A stretch of 64,000 nt of DNA. Origin: Irpex lacteus (lineage: Eukaryota > Basidiomycota > Agaricomycetes > Polyporales > Irpicaceae). The DNA lies in NCBI GenBank assembly GCA_001986395.2, contig MQVO02000060.1:1-64000 (forward strand), in the 5' to 3' direction. Below are positions 1-10,681 of this stretch, in pieces. Position 1 is the first letter of the stretch. The number at the start of each line of letters is the position of its first letter. The position numbers and the translations under genes were made by a program. The notes under the pieces were generated by a model, which saw nothing but the letters and a program-made list of their open reading frames with translations, was not told the DNA's origin and ran no database searches.

Positions 1-87
1 CTAACCTAACCTAACCTAACCTAACCTAACCTAACCTAACCTAACCTAACCTAACCTAACCTAACCTAAACCTAACCTAACCTAACC
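1..87. repeat. Telomere, CCTAA/TTAGG pentamer array
   Basis: The first 87 bases are a near-perfect array of the pentamer CTAAC (CCTAA on this strand, TTAGG toward the end). There is one variant unit carrying an extra A near position 70. A C-rich strand at the 5' start of the sequence is the orientation expected at a left chromosome end. The usual fungal repeat is the hexamer TTAGGG, so the period of five is notable. The array is short, probably because the read or assembly ended inside it. Confidence 0.93.
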
Positions 88-98
88 ATATGCCACAG

Positions 99-162
99 AG
101 TGCGACAAAAGTGCGACCAAGTGCGACAAAAAGTGCGACAAAAGTGCGACCAAAAGTGCGAC
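99..162. repeat. Telomere-adjacent GTGCGAC short tandem repeat
   Basis: Six copies of GTGCGAC separated by short A-rich spacers (AAAA, CAA, AAAA, AAA, CAAAA) follow the telomere almost directly. It is probably a subtelomeric junction repeat. Confidence 0.7.
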
Positions 163-473
163 AGCGACGACGTATATTAGCTTATATGCGCGTGAGTATA
201 ATCTTATATAGCCCAAGGCCACCTGAACCCCAAGCCCAACTGAATCCTATGTACTCTTTTCTATAGCATGCTCCACGTCCGGGTATATATACCAGGCACT
301 AGCAGCGCTGATGAGTCAATCGACGAAAGCGCACTTGTCTAAGATAGCCAAGTGTCTTCGCTGCCGCCTCTGACTCTGCTCGCTCACACCTCGCTTCGCT
401 CGGTGTTCGCTCCCCCGAACTCTTGATAATTCATCTTCATCCTCTCCTTCTTAGTCTCGGGGAGCGCTGTATA
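163..473. other. Subtelomeric spacer, no gene seen
   Basis: About 310 bases lie between the tandem repeat and the gag relic. I see no supported gene or repeat here. A TATA-like GTATATATACC at about 283-293 has no supported gene beside it. Confidence 0.5.
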
Positions 474-2505
474 CTACGAAAATAGATGGGAAGTGTGATC
501 GAATTTGAGCCAGAGGTAACGGCCTAGTTGCTCTGCCACTAGTTCGCCCAATGACGCTAGCTCGAAGATTTGAGCGAAGTAGGTCATGGCGGTGTCGTCT
601 TCTCCGTCCCAGTAGGGTAGCGACTCTGCGTTGATCCGCACTTCGATTCTCGGGGCCATAGGGTCCACGACTGGTCGAGGTGATACCTGAGAAGGGCTAG
701 TCGTCTGTCTGGCTGCCGACGGCAACTTCGAACGCGACCGTGAGCTTTGTCTTGGTGGGGGAAAAGGAGGTGGTAACCCGCCCCCCGCTCCCCTACCGTT
801 TGGAGACGAAGAACTTCCGCTCGACGAGGGTGCTGGGGGAAGATCTTCCTCTGCGAGTTGATCTCCTGCTCGACATGTGCGGCGGAGTGTCTCTTCTCCG
901 TAGTGTCGAAGAGTGCCGTGGACGGCTAGAGATACTCGCCGATTCTTCCTGGGCGTAATGTGAGGACTATTGCAGGGGGTCATGGACAGTTCGCAGGGAG
1001 TGCCTCGTCTGAAATACTCTCGATTGACGCCTCTCCCTGTTACTTTCGAATTCTGGCGTGGACCGTCGAGCGAGGTCATTCACGGACCTTCCTGAGGCGA
1101 ACCCTTCGTAAATACTCGCTTGTCGTGGCTGCTTTCTCTTCTCCGACTCGGCTGACTCGAGGATCGTGGCGACCTCGTGAGCGCTCTCTTCCTCTTCGGA
1201 GTCCTCGAAATTGACCTGTTTGCTCTTACCCTTTGATCGGTACGGCGCGCTGATTGCATTCGCGTTGTCTCCTTCGTCTGGCGGAGCCACCCAAATGTCC
1301 CTTTCTTCTATTTTCCCCTCATTGTACTTAAGCTTCGTCACGTCGATAGGATGCTTCCAATACGGGTGACCTTCAGGGAAATATTGCTCGATGGGAGCCC
1401 CGGGCTTGATCGAAGGGCGGTCCATGAGTCCTAGAGCGTTCGAATGAGCCATATGAGCGCGGGCTACCGATTCTGGCAGATGTGCTTTCGTCGCTATATC
1501 CTGCCACCCTACGCTCGATATTGTCGGCGTTGGTATTTGCTCGTTACACGCTTCCCCTATGGCTTTCTTCGCCCAACTCTGCACTCTGGCTAGCCTTCCT
1601 TGTAACTCCTTCCATATGATGCGCAGGTCAAGAGGGCTGCTACTGACGTTAAGGACGTTGATCATGCTGCCGTTAGGGTCCACCACGTTTCGTACTCGTG
1701 GTGGGCTGGTCTTCGGGGGCAGCACTGAAGAGATAGCGTCCAGCCACCTCTGGATCAGTTCTACTAGCTCTTTGACTCGGTAAAGGGTGGCCGGCTCGAG
1801 GGAGTAACAAGTCCTCCCGTGGTCGTCCTGCGTCTGTTTGATGAGATTGTTCGTCAATTCTTGGGCTAAGAGCCCTTGGATCTGGACATGAACGGATAAG
1901 CCGTCTCTGTTGGGATCTCCCCTGACGTAGCGAATGACGAGCTCCCTCAGGACGTCGTCCTCCATTACATCCTCCGGGTCGACTTCTCTTTTTATCAGTC
2001 GACCTGCTAGGGTCGTGCTTCGCCCCGAGGTGCTGGATCTCACTACTGACTGGTTAGAGACTACAGACGGTGGCCTCGACTCTGCCTCTCTCGAGAACGC
2101 GTGCGTCATGTTCTCCACCCATTCTCCTATCTTCGACGGGGTCGGGACTATCACTGGCGAAGATTTGTCCGTATGCCCTTGCCGACTTTTGAGGTCCAGA
2201 GAGGGTAGCCCTGGTCTTGGTCTTGGGAATTCCGTTAGGTCAACGACCCCTCGGTTCTTGCTGCTGGACGGTAGCGCGGTTGGTGGTGCTGATAGGAGGA
2301 TGCTGTTGTCGAATCCTCCTGGAACTGATGGTCGCGGGTGGAATGTCTGCTGGCTTGGTCTCGCAGGCTGCGATCCGGAAGCCTTCCTGGATTCAGCCAT
2401 TGGTTTATGACCTGGCGGTACGTGTGCCCCGAAAGCGACTTCCACCTTCGGGTCAATGTTCCTCGTCCTCCGACCTATCGGTGGCGGTTCTCCCACAGTG
2501 TCCAC
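474..2505 (-). pseudogene. Broken Ty3/gypsy-type gag polyprotein relic
   Basis: Two overlapping minus-strand reading frames together read as a retrotransposon gag-like protein. The first (2505 to 967, 512 residues) is a disordered, charged and Ser/Pro-rich N-terminal part. It ends at a TAG. The second (to 474), in another frame, carries a Ser/Pro-rich linker and then the segment LPYWDGEDDTAMTYF followed by LGRYLWLKF. That resembles the start of the gag domain in agaricomycete Ty3-type elements. The frame change and the stop near 967 mean the product cannot be made intact. The protein ends abruptly about 390 bases from the telomere repeats, with no zinc knuckle, protease or polymerase beyond. 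Inference: an element cut off by chromosome-end loss or healing. A frameshift from sequencing error is possible but would not restore the missing 3' half. Confidence 0.6.
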
Positions 2506-3481
2506 TTTGCGACGCGTCTCCGAGACGGTCTTGAGGGGGACACCGCTCTAGCCGGCGGGTTGACGAGAGAGAAGTGGGAGCAGCAGCTAAGGTAGCCCTT
2601 AGCTGCTAGCTCACTAAGGAAAGCGACCACTACGAGTGGCGCGGAAACTCCTAGACATTACTGTAGGCAGTCGTCGTGAAGTCAGATAGAGCACACGTAG
2701 TTGTACGTAGAGAAAACAAATGAAATTACAAAGAGGCCCGTAGGCAGTGAGGGTGCGATGCAAAAAGAAGATACATGTCCTGGCGCTTACGCGCAAATAT
2801 AACGAGCTACTACGGGCCGGCTTTGGCCGGGCTAAAGAGGTCGTTCTCTCACACGAAAACTATCCTACCCCGTCTCACCCTCCCCGCCCATTGCCCGCCC
2901 ACTGCCCTCCCCATGTATGTCACTCTGCAGCTATACAGTAGTATTATATGTACAGTACATTACATAGTGAAGTATATGAGTGTATTACAGTGCTATACTA
3001 CATATTATACGTGTGCTATGTAAGGGGTCAAGGGCGCTGCCGACGTCAGCGACGTTGAGGACACTAAGGACGAGGCAGCCACGAGGCTACCAACGTCCGG
3101 CGTCAGCAGAGCCAACGCCAGGGAGGGAACCGGGCGCTGGCATAAGTCTAGGCCGACAGGAAGGTCCTGTGACCAACTGGGGCCTCATCTGAATTGCTTT
3201 GACTCTTAGGGAAACAGCATTACTTGAAACAGAAATACCGGGGAAAAGTCCCAGTAAACTGGCAGTTGCGTGATCAAGCAGGGGCCAGGCTAATAAGCCG
3301 GAGAAGGGATATATTCCATCACGGGCTAATTAGCCGTGGGGGGCAGGAGTTACAGGTGACGAATTCATGTTCTACATGAGGCGAAATACTAAAGTAGTAA
3401 GTCATACAACAACAACAAACAAAGAGCGAAAAATAAAGGAATATTCGTAGCAAGGGACTAACGATACCGCAACGCGTCACA
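2506..3481. other. Spacer with palindromes, no gene seen
   Basis: No supported coding sequence. It includes an 11-bp perfect inverted repeat with a 4-base loop at 2582-2607, just upstream of the gag relic. A second near-palindrome centred on GGCTAATTAGCC lies at 3320-3338. Short GGCCGG/GGCTAA motifs at about 2815-2835 and 3282-3300 echo the satellite that follows. Confidence 0.5.
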
Positions 3482-3982
3482 GGCCGGCTAAGCCGGCCAC
3501 CTCGAGCAGTTGCATACAATATGACGAGATATCCAATGAGACGACCTCCGAGATGAGTGACGAGCCCACTCTCTTGTCGACTGCCAAGGTCAGCATGGCC
3601 GGCTAAGCCGGCCACCTCGAGCAGTCGCACACAGCATGGCGGGATTTCCGTCGAGACGACCTCTGAGACGAGTGACGAGTTCCTACCTTAAGTATGTTGA
3701 CGGTCAAGTTCAGCATGGCCGGTTAAGCCGGCCATCTCGAGCACTTGTACACAACATGGCAAGATTTCCGTCATTGCGACGTCCAATGAGTTCGCACGTT
3801 GGGCCTTGTCGACTGCGAGGTGTGGTATGGCCGGCTTGGCCGCCCACATTCAGCAGCCGCACACGAAATTGGCGGAATTTCCGTCATGCGACGTCTGACG
3901 AGTCATGGACGTCTGACAAGTCAAGTATGGTCCGTTTGCGCCTTATCGACTATGAAGCGCGATATGGCCGGCTAAGCCGGCC
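3482..3982. repeat. Tandem satellite, ~112-137 bp units with GGCCGG near-palindrome
   Basis: The 17-base core GGCCGGCTAAGCCGGCC occurs at 3482, 3597, 3717 (one change), 3829 (degenerate) and 3966, a spacing of 115, 120, 112 and 137 bases. Between cores the units share CTCGAGCA, a CACACA/ATGGC block, a TTTCCGTC block, a GACGAGT block and TTGTCGACTG. So this is a diverged tandem array of four units plus a final core, not just scattered palindromes. No coding sequence is apparent. Confidence 0.8.
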
Positions 3983-4284
3983 ACCTTCCTCTCTCATGTC
4001 TCGTCTCATCCAGTATATCAGTTGCATCGAGATATTGTAGAATCCACTAGCTATTAGTGTATTGCGATGGAGAGTGCATCTACAAGATATTATGCCTAGG
4101 TACGCTACTACTATCCCGTGTAAACCAAGGACATCTATCACGACAAGACATGTACGCCGCTTCGCGCACTCGTCAAGCGGCACGCCTTCAACGAATAGGC
4201 AACGCAGACGAGCGCACTCGCATTCGTTCGCCCACAACCAAGCCCACGGAACGCGTAAAGTCCCCACAGTCCACACACGTACTC
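3983..4284. other. Intergenic spacer
   Basis: Non-coding stretch between the satellite and the stop codon of the thioesterase-family gene. It would hold that gene's 3' UTR. Nothing else identified. Confidence 0.4.
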
Positions 4285-5970
4285 CTACTCCGCCTTAGGC
4301 GGAGCAGGCGCAAGCGCAGGAGACGGCGCGAGAGAGCCCTCGACGGCGGGCTCACTAGGGTCTGGGAGGGGTCGTCCGAGGCGGGCGTGGAGGCGTTGTG
4401 AGCTGAGCATTTTGGCGTAGCGGGGTTGGACGAAGAGGGCTCTGTTGAGAGGGGGGGTGTCAGTTTGGGGGTTGTTTGGTAGCAAGGGAGGAATAAGAGA
4501 GGAGATGGAAGAAGTTGGGAGAGGTGGATAGAAGAAGATGGACGGGAGGGGGAAAGGATGGGTAATGGGGCGAAAGAATGGGGCAGAGCGAAAGACGGAG
4601 CGTTAGAGTCGATGGGGAGCGAAGATGGGATGTGATGATGCCAGAACGCGAGGATACGATATTGGGAGCGTGAATGCGCGATGAGAAGGCAAGGGCATGA
4701 GAAGAGTGAGAGGGAGGGGGCAAGGAGATAAAAGATGAAATGAGATTGGCAAAAGGTATTAGAATGAGCGAGAGGGCGAGAAGCGGGGTGAGAGGATGAA
4801 GAAAAAACAAATGGATGGGGGCGCGTAGAAGGGCGAGGAATAGAGGGGAGGGAGCGAGGGAGGGAGAGAACGGGAGAGAAGAGCGGGACGAAAGCGTAGG
4901 ATAAGTATATGGCGAGAATGGAGGGCTCAACGAGGGCGAGCGGACACGATGGATGGGATACAAAGAGGGAAGAGAGTGGAACGCGTATGGATAGAAAGGA
5001 GAACAGAATGTTGCGAAGAGAAAGACTGTACTCACTGAGCTTCAACGAGAACCTTTCCTTCAATATCCTCTATGCGACCCGACACTCGTACCTTCCTGCC
5101 TTCCTGCTCGTCCACGAAGGTCTTGATGACGACGAACTGGTACCAGATTGAGTGAGTATATATTTACAACACAATACGAAAGGATGAAAGGTGTACGTAC
5201 CTGGTTTGCGCGAGTCGGTGCACGATAGCTCAAGTTCAGCGTGGCAGTGACGCCGACCTTCTCAGGAAGGTTGAGCAATGCCTATCGCCACACATCGCAT
5301 CGTGAGTACGCATACACTATAGCAATAGCATTCATCCACATACCGTCCTCCCCAGCGACTCATCCAACAACGTCGCCAACATACCCCCATGCACGATGCC
5401 CTCATGTCCACACAGCGCCGTACCCAAATGCAAAATCACAACGCTCGCCTTCTCGTCCTTGCGCGCCCTAACAAGCGGAGGCAACGCCAGCTTGCCGGGA
5501 CCCCTCAACGACCCCGCCGTCAGACTGTTCACGAGCTCCTCCTTCGGTACGTCAATGTACGGCCTCGTTTCGTACCAATCGATGGCATCGTCGGCCGTCC
5601 GGAGTTCGTGCAGGACGGGGAGCCGCTGGAGTTCAGATTCGAGTTCTTCGACGTATGCGATGGTGTGTGGATGTTCGGGGTCTGGAGGGGGAGGTGCGAT
5701 GCGCGGGGAGACATACGTGGCGAGGGTGGGAGGGAAGAAGGAGCCGATGCCGTATGCTGCGAGACCGACGGACCCTACGAGGGCGAGTTGGCGGATTACT
5801 TTGAGGGAAGACGAGGAAGACGAGGGTTGAGAGGGTGTACCGGCTGGCCCTGAGTTTGTTGAGGCGAAGCGACGTCGAGGAAGAGAGTGGAGAGTCGTCG
5901 ATGGCGGTGCGCGCGTGGCGACAGCTCGTCGTGTTACTGCAGCTTGCGTGCGGAGGGGTGAGGAGAGCAT
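4285..5970 (-). CDS. 4HBT/hotdog-fold thioesterase family protein, mitochondrial type
   Basis: Predicted 321-residue protein from four exons: complement(4285-4441, 5036-5136, 5201-5281, 5344-5970). All junctions keep frame and have GT-AG ends. Residues 1-40 are Arg/Ser/Ala-rich without acidic residues, like a mitochondrial targeting peptide. A hydrophobic segment follows at about residues 58-80. The hotdog domain has the family motif HGGMLATLLDE (194-204), then LPEKVGVTATLNLSYRAP, and ends with ALFVQPRYAKM, typical of fungal FMP10/THEM4-like proteins. Such proteins hydrolyse, or are presumed to hydrolyse, acyl-CoA; the substrate here is unknown. The last intron (4442-5035, 594 nt) is about ten times the size of the other two (62 and 64 nt) and is strongly pyrimidine-rich on the sense strand. 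The 3' exon assignment rests on the conserved FVQPRYAK block. Confidence 0.85.
4442..5035 (-). other. Oversized pyrimidine-rich intron (thioesterase gene intron 3)
   Basis: 594-nt intron with GTGAGT donor and CAACAG acceptor. The sense strand is almost entirely C/T with CCCT, CTCG and TTCC runs. It creates long spurious open frames in this region. It is one of three introns near 600 nt in this window. Confidence 0.7.
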
Positions 5971-6900
5971 GATGTGCAGGTAATAGGGAGTCGGAGGAGA
6001 AGAGTCGGTGAGGAAGGTGGTGGTCGTGGATAGAAGAGTCCGGGAGCCGGTATAGCCGGTCGACGGAGCGCGGATCCTTTGGGAGGCTGGGCCAGCGTAA
6101 ACGCGGTGAGAGTGTTTAGGAGGAGAGTTGGAGGGGACGTCGATAGTGTTGAGGGCGACTCGGTGGTGCTGTTGTAGGCTAGAGACGAGATTGGAGCATT
6201 TTAACTATGCCAATGAGAGGAGAGACGCAACACGCACTGAATATGATAGCCAAGCTCTCATAATATCCCTCGTTGTCCATCGAAGATTCAAATGTCATCC
6301 TCGAAGCGACTGTGCGACGCGTCTGACTTCGAAGTCCGGAATGGTGCGGGTTATTCGTGAAGCTAACGATAACTTCATATTCATAGTAGAGAACACCTTG
6401 AGGGCGCAGCTTGAGGCTAAGTGCGCGACATACGGGTATCGAACGATAGCGAGCGAGTATGGTTCCAGCGGTGAGTGCTTCGGGCTGTTCATCCTGAGGA
6501 GCGAGAGCCGTCACAATGCATTAGACAAACTGACGTTCGATGCGGTTAAGAGGCACCATCGTACGCACCTTCTTCGACTTGAGCCCGCTTACTAGTGCCG
6601 ACCGCTCGCCTCCTCCATCACATCTAAGTCGATTGATGCCCATTTTGCTACGAGTTGCAACGAAGAGCCTATGGTCCAGTAGTGGGCACTGGGCATTGTA
6701 AACGTTGAGCGAGAGCGATTAGACGTCGTATATAGCAAGCAAGGTGAGGTGAGGCAAGGAGAACGAAGGTGTGGGGGCGGTTGCGGTTGCAGTCGTCGTG
6801 TTGTGGTGATTTGGAATGCCGACCAAGTCATATTAAAGCTATTACGCTTGATAGTCGTCGCAATGAACGAGAAGAGAAACGAAGAGCTAGTATGCTGGTC
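5971..6900. other. Intergenic, upstream of thioesterase gene
   Basis: This contains the promoter side of the minus-strand thioesterase gene. Open frames of up to 155 codons at 6128-6595 have no recognisable domain and no conserved look. I call no gene. Confidence 0.4.
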
Positions 6901-6929
6901 GTAGTCGCAAGATCAGGGCACAGAGGAAT

Positions 6930-7910
6930 TGACGCATGCGTCGACGCACTGACGCATACTGACGCAGTGCGTCAGTATGAGAGCGTCAATGAAGGTTAAA
7001 TTAGCTGATAAGTCCCGGATAAGTCATTGATAACGTCGCTGAGAGCGGTTTACATATATGCTCAGTACGACGTGCACAGTTTTTGGGATGAAATTGCGCG
7101 GACTTACACTCTGTGTTAGCATTGATATACTAAGAAGGTTCCTCGTAAGTAAGGGGTCCTCTCTCATAAATAGATGACTATATGTACAAGCAAAGGAGCG
7201 CAAACTAGCAGACAAATCTAGTTCTGTAATATATTGATACCAATATGCTATGCATGGCACAAAGATGGCTATACGATATACTTATAGTTCTGAGCTCGTT
7301 GCATATAGAAGAAGACGGCCCGTTAGAATCGCTAGGGCAGGAAATACGCTTATTAATTTACAGACGAATAAGTTCGAAATATTTACAGATCAAGCGCTCA
7401 ATGCGTCGACTGCGTCTCTGAGCGTCTACACTGCGTCGATTCTACTTTGACGCATAATTGACGCACTGCGTCAATCGCGCTGCAGCATGCGTCTGCCAGT
7501 TGACGCATTGGCGCTAACGTAGCTGAACAACGTACTCCAGTGCCAGGCTATAACATACATGGCATACAATGTCACTGTGCACGTCTCTGAGATGTATTAC
7601 AGACCATTTGACACCTCGTGGCAGTAAATATGAGGTATTGTCACACGGTACGCATGTGCATTGATACAATCAAGGCATTATACCGCTTGCAAGATATTTA
7701 TTTGAATTCTCTGTTGACATCTTTCTACCCTCTTACACGGAGGCTCAGGTAAAGGAAAACAGAGGATATTTAGGTCCTAGAATAATGTTCCATTGGTCGA
7801 TACCTCAACGCGTACTGGCGACGCACGCATTCCTACGAGCAATAAGAAATAAGGTCTAGCGCCCAAGGTGCGTGACGCACTGCGTCAGTGCGCCGACGCG
7901 TGCGTCGAAT
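6930..7910. repeat. Clusters of TGACGCA/TGCGTCA motifs
   Basis: Three clusters of the heptamer TGACGCA and its complement TGCGTCA lie at about 6930-6995, 7385-7515 and 7865-7912. The motif is often arranged as abutting inverted pairs, such as GACGCACTGCGTC. Spacing is irregular, so this is not a simple tandem repeat. The motif resembles a bZIP-type half-site family (TGACGYA), but no function is shown. Confidence 0.6.
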
Positions 7911-7912
7911 TC

Positions 7913-8277
7913 TCTTTGCCCGCAAGATCAGATACTACATGACGCCGGAAACTCATTCGGTGACCGCGATCTTCCTCGCATTACCACACTCACTAACTAA
8001 TTACTTACTTGTCACAAAGACGAAGCTCACTCAAACGAAGAGTCTGAGAGTCCGAATCCAATGAAATCATAAACGCGTGAGTACGTACTAATACATCGTA
8101 ATGAAGCACCTTCCAGGAAAGAATAAAATCGAACCATACATGTACAAAGAAAGCATTCCAGAGATCGTAAAAACATGCATGCGACGTCTCAACCTAACAC
8201 AGTTCGCTCATCTCCTTCCGCAACCGAGTGCACACTCGCAACCGAGCTGCCTAAAGAGCCTAACGGCACGCTCGCAC
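7913..8277. other. Intergenic, downstream of MFS transporter
   Basis: No gene seen. This is the expected 3' UTR and terminator side of the minus-strand transporter. Confidence 0.4.
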
Positions 8278-10590
8278 TCAAACCTTCCCCATAACGCTCC
8301 TAACACTATCAACCTCCCTCACCTCCTTCTCCCTCTCCCCATCATTACTACCGCCCGCGCGCAACTCCCCAGGCGTCCCAAAGTCATGCTCGATAGCCCG
8401 CTCCTCAGCCTCTATCTCCGCTTGTCGCTGCTTGGCGTCCACGGACCCGAAGATGATGTCCATCTCTTCGAGGGAGCGGCCTTTTGTCTCTGGGATCAGC
8501 CTACACACATCCTCACAGGTCAGCTCAAATTCCAAAACTCGGAAAAGCAGGTGAAGGGAGGGGAGAGGACGCTTACAAAGCAAAAGTCCCCATAGCAGCG
8601 ATATTAAGCGTCCCAAACATAAGGAAGAGCTTGTATCCGAGGTTGGTGACCATCTGGGGTGTTACTTTTGAGAGGACAAAGTTGAAGAGCCATTGGGAGG
8701 CGGAGGCGGTGGCGAGGCCGTAGTGACGGGTGCGGGTTGGGAAGATGTCGGAGACGTAGACCCATCTGTGCGAGTGCGTCAGCTCAGTGCATTCCAGACT
8801 TTCGAAGGATATGGTAGATGGCGTGCAGATCGTGGAACGAGAGGCGAAAGTGGAAGGCAAGAGGGGCGAGTGGGGAGAGCAGGGAGAGGGGAAAGATAGG
8901 GGGCAGGGAGAGAGAAGAGAAAGAAACACTCACGGAAGCGGACCCCACCCCATCGAATAAAAGCACACGTAGATGTACAGCATGGCGGCCATAGCTTTGG
9001 ATGCGGGCGGGGGGTTGGCACCGGGCGCGGTGGGCGGTGGGTGGGTCTTCTCGAGTGCGCCGACGATGAAGAAGAGGATGCCCATGCCTGTTGTGGGTGT
9101 TAGCGTGTGTTTGTTGTCGGAGAGTGGGTTGAGGAAAGGAAGGGGGATGGGGGTAGGTGGGGGGTGAAGTGCAGAAGGCGGAGGGATGAACACAATCGTG
9201 ATAGAGCGTGCAGGCGGCCAAAGAGTCCAGGATGACTAAGAAAGCAAGGACGAAGACACTCACCCATGGCACTGATGAACAAACTCCACTTTCGTCCCAG
9301 CGTCTCGACGAGGAAGAAGACGAAGAGTGCTGTGGCGACGAGTTTGACGATGCCGTAGATACCGGATGCGAGGAGCGAGTTGGAGGTGCCTGTATATCCG
9401 ATCTATCGAGGAGCACAAGGGTAAGCGAGGGACCACTCGAAGATGAGGAAGCGGGCATGGTACTCACAGACTGGAAGATCTGCGGCGCATAATAATTGAC
9501 CGAGTTCTGTCCACACCACTGCTGCAACAAGAAAATCACAATCGCGATGACAAACCTCGGCCAACTGCCCTTCGCCAAAATCGCCTCCTTCAAGCTCACG
9601 CCCTTCCTCGCCTCCTGCTCCTCCATCACGACCGCCTGGATCTCCGCATATTCGTGTCTGAGGCGTTCGTCCGTGAGAGGGAGACGACGGAGGTAGGAGA
9701 GCGAGGCGAGGGCTTTTGTGTGGTTCTGCTTGGAGGCGAGCCAACGCGGGGATTCGGGGCAGGTGAGGAGACCGAGACACATTATGCCGGCGGGAGCGAG
9801 TTGGAGGCCGAAGGGGATGCGCCAGACTGCGAAGCCGGATTTTATGTGGAGGGTTATGCCCACTGGTTGTCGGATGGTTGTTAGCGATCGCATGGACCAA
9901 GCGAGAGGGAGAGAGGAGGGGAGAGAGACGCACAGTTTATCCAGTAGGAGAGCATGACGCCAACGGCGACCATGATTTGGAACATGCCGGTGATACGGCC
10001 ACGGACGTCCTTGGGTGAGCATTCGGAGACGTAGGCGGGTGCGACGGCGGAGATGGCACCGATGCCTACACCTGCGACGACTCGTCCGCCGTAGATGTAC
10101 CCGATGCCTCTGCTTCCACCAGCGACGGTTTGCAGGACCTATTGTATGCGTATCATTAGCATATATTCACGAGACGCGATTGTGGGCGATCGAGAGAGAG
10201 AGAACGTACCGCGCCGACGGAGAAGACGAGAGAGAAGATGAGGAGGGTGTACTTGCGACCGATGTACGCGGAGATGGGAGCGCTGCCGAGTGCCCCGAAG
10301 AAGGCTCCTGCCTGGAGGACAGAGACGACGTTGGAGGAGATGGCGTTCTTCTTCGAGACGTTGCCTGCGAAGCCGAAGTGCTCTGCAAAGTAGTTTTGGG
10401 CGACGACGCCTCCGCCGACTCCAGTGTCGTATCCGAAGAGGACGATGCCCCAGTACGCGATGAACGCGAGCCCTGTGTGTGGTATGTCGTCGTGAATAGA
10501 AAGTACGGAGAGATGAGTAGATGGGTACGCACAGTATACTCTGATGTTCTGGAACCTGCCGAGAGGCCTCTGCTCGTCCAGCGTCGTCAT
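8278..10590 (-). CDS. MFS sugar transporter (hexose/quinate-permease type)
   Basis: Predicted 541-residue protein from eight exons: complement(8278-8500, 8577-8765, 8934-9087, 9264-9402, 9468-9862, 9934-10138, 10210-10472, 10533-10590). Frames are preserved throughout. Sugar-porter signatures are clear and in order: FGYDTGVGGG in the first membrane segment, the GRVVAGVGIGAISAVAPAY signature with a following RGR, PESPRWL before the central loop, QQWCGQNSVNYYAPQIF in helix 7, VETLGRKW, and PETKGRSLEEMD near the C-terminus. Twelve membrane helices are expected. It would import a monosaccharide or quinate-like compound by proton symport across the plasma membrane; the substrate cannot be told. 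Introns 5 and 6 (176 and 168 nt) are longer than the rest (60-76 nt). A TATA-like element lies about 85 bases upstream of the start. Confidence 0.92.
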
Positions 10591-10673
10591 CCTGTCTTGC
10601 TACTACGGGCGAAAAGAAGAAAGGGAGAGGAGGACGGTAGACCTGGGAATCTGTTCGTCTGACATGGCGCGAG

Positions 10674-10681
10674 TTTATATG
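10674..10681 (-). promoter_or_regulatory. TATA-like element of the sugar transporter
   Basis: CATATAAA on the minus strand, about 85 bases upstream of the transporter ATG at 10590. No experimental support. Confidence 0.35.

Noticed and set aside
4188..5063. Long minus-strand frame of 291 codons rich in Ser, Pro and Leu
   Set aside because: It runs through the pyrimidine-rich intron of the thioesterase gene; composition alone keeps stops away.
6128..6595. 155-codon plus-strand frame upstream of the thioesterase
   Set aside because: No motif or splice-supported extension; it sits in promoter sequence of the opposite-strand gene.
6930..7910. CRISPR-like reading of the repeated TGACGCA motifs
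   Set aside because: Repeats are 7 bases, irregularly spaced and in both orientations, in a eukaryotic chromosome.
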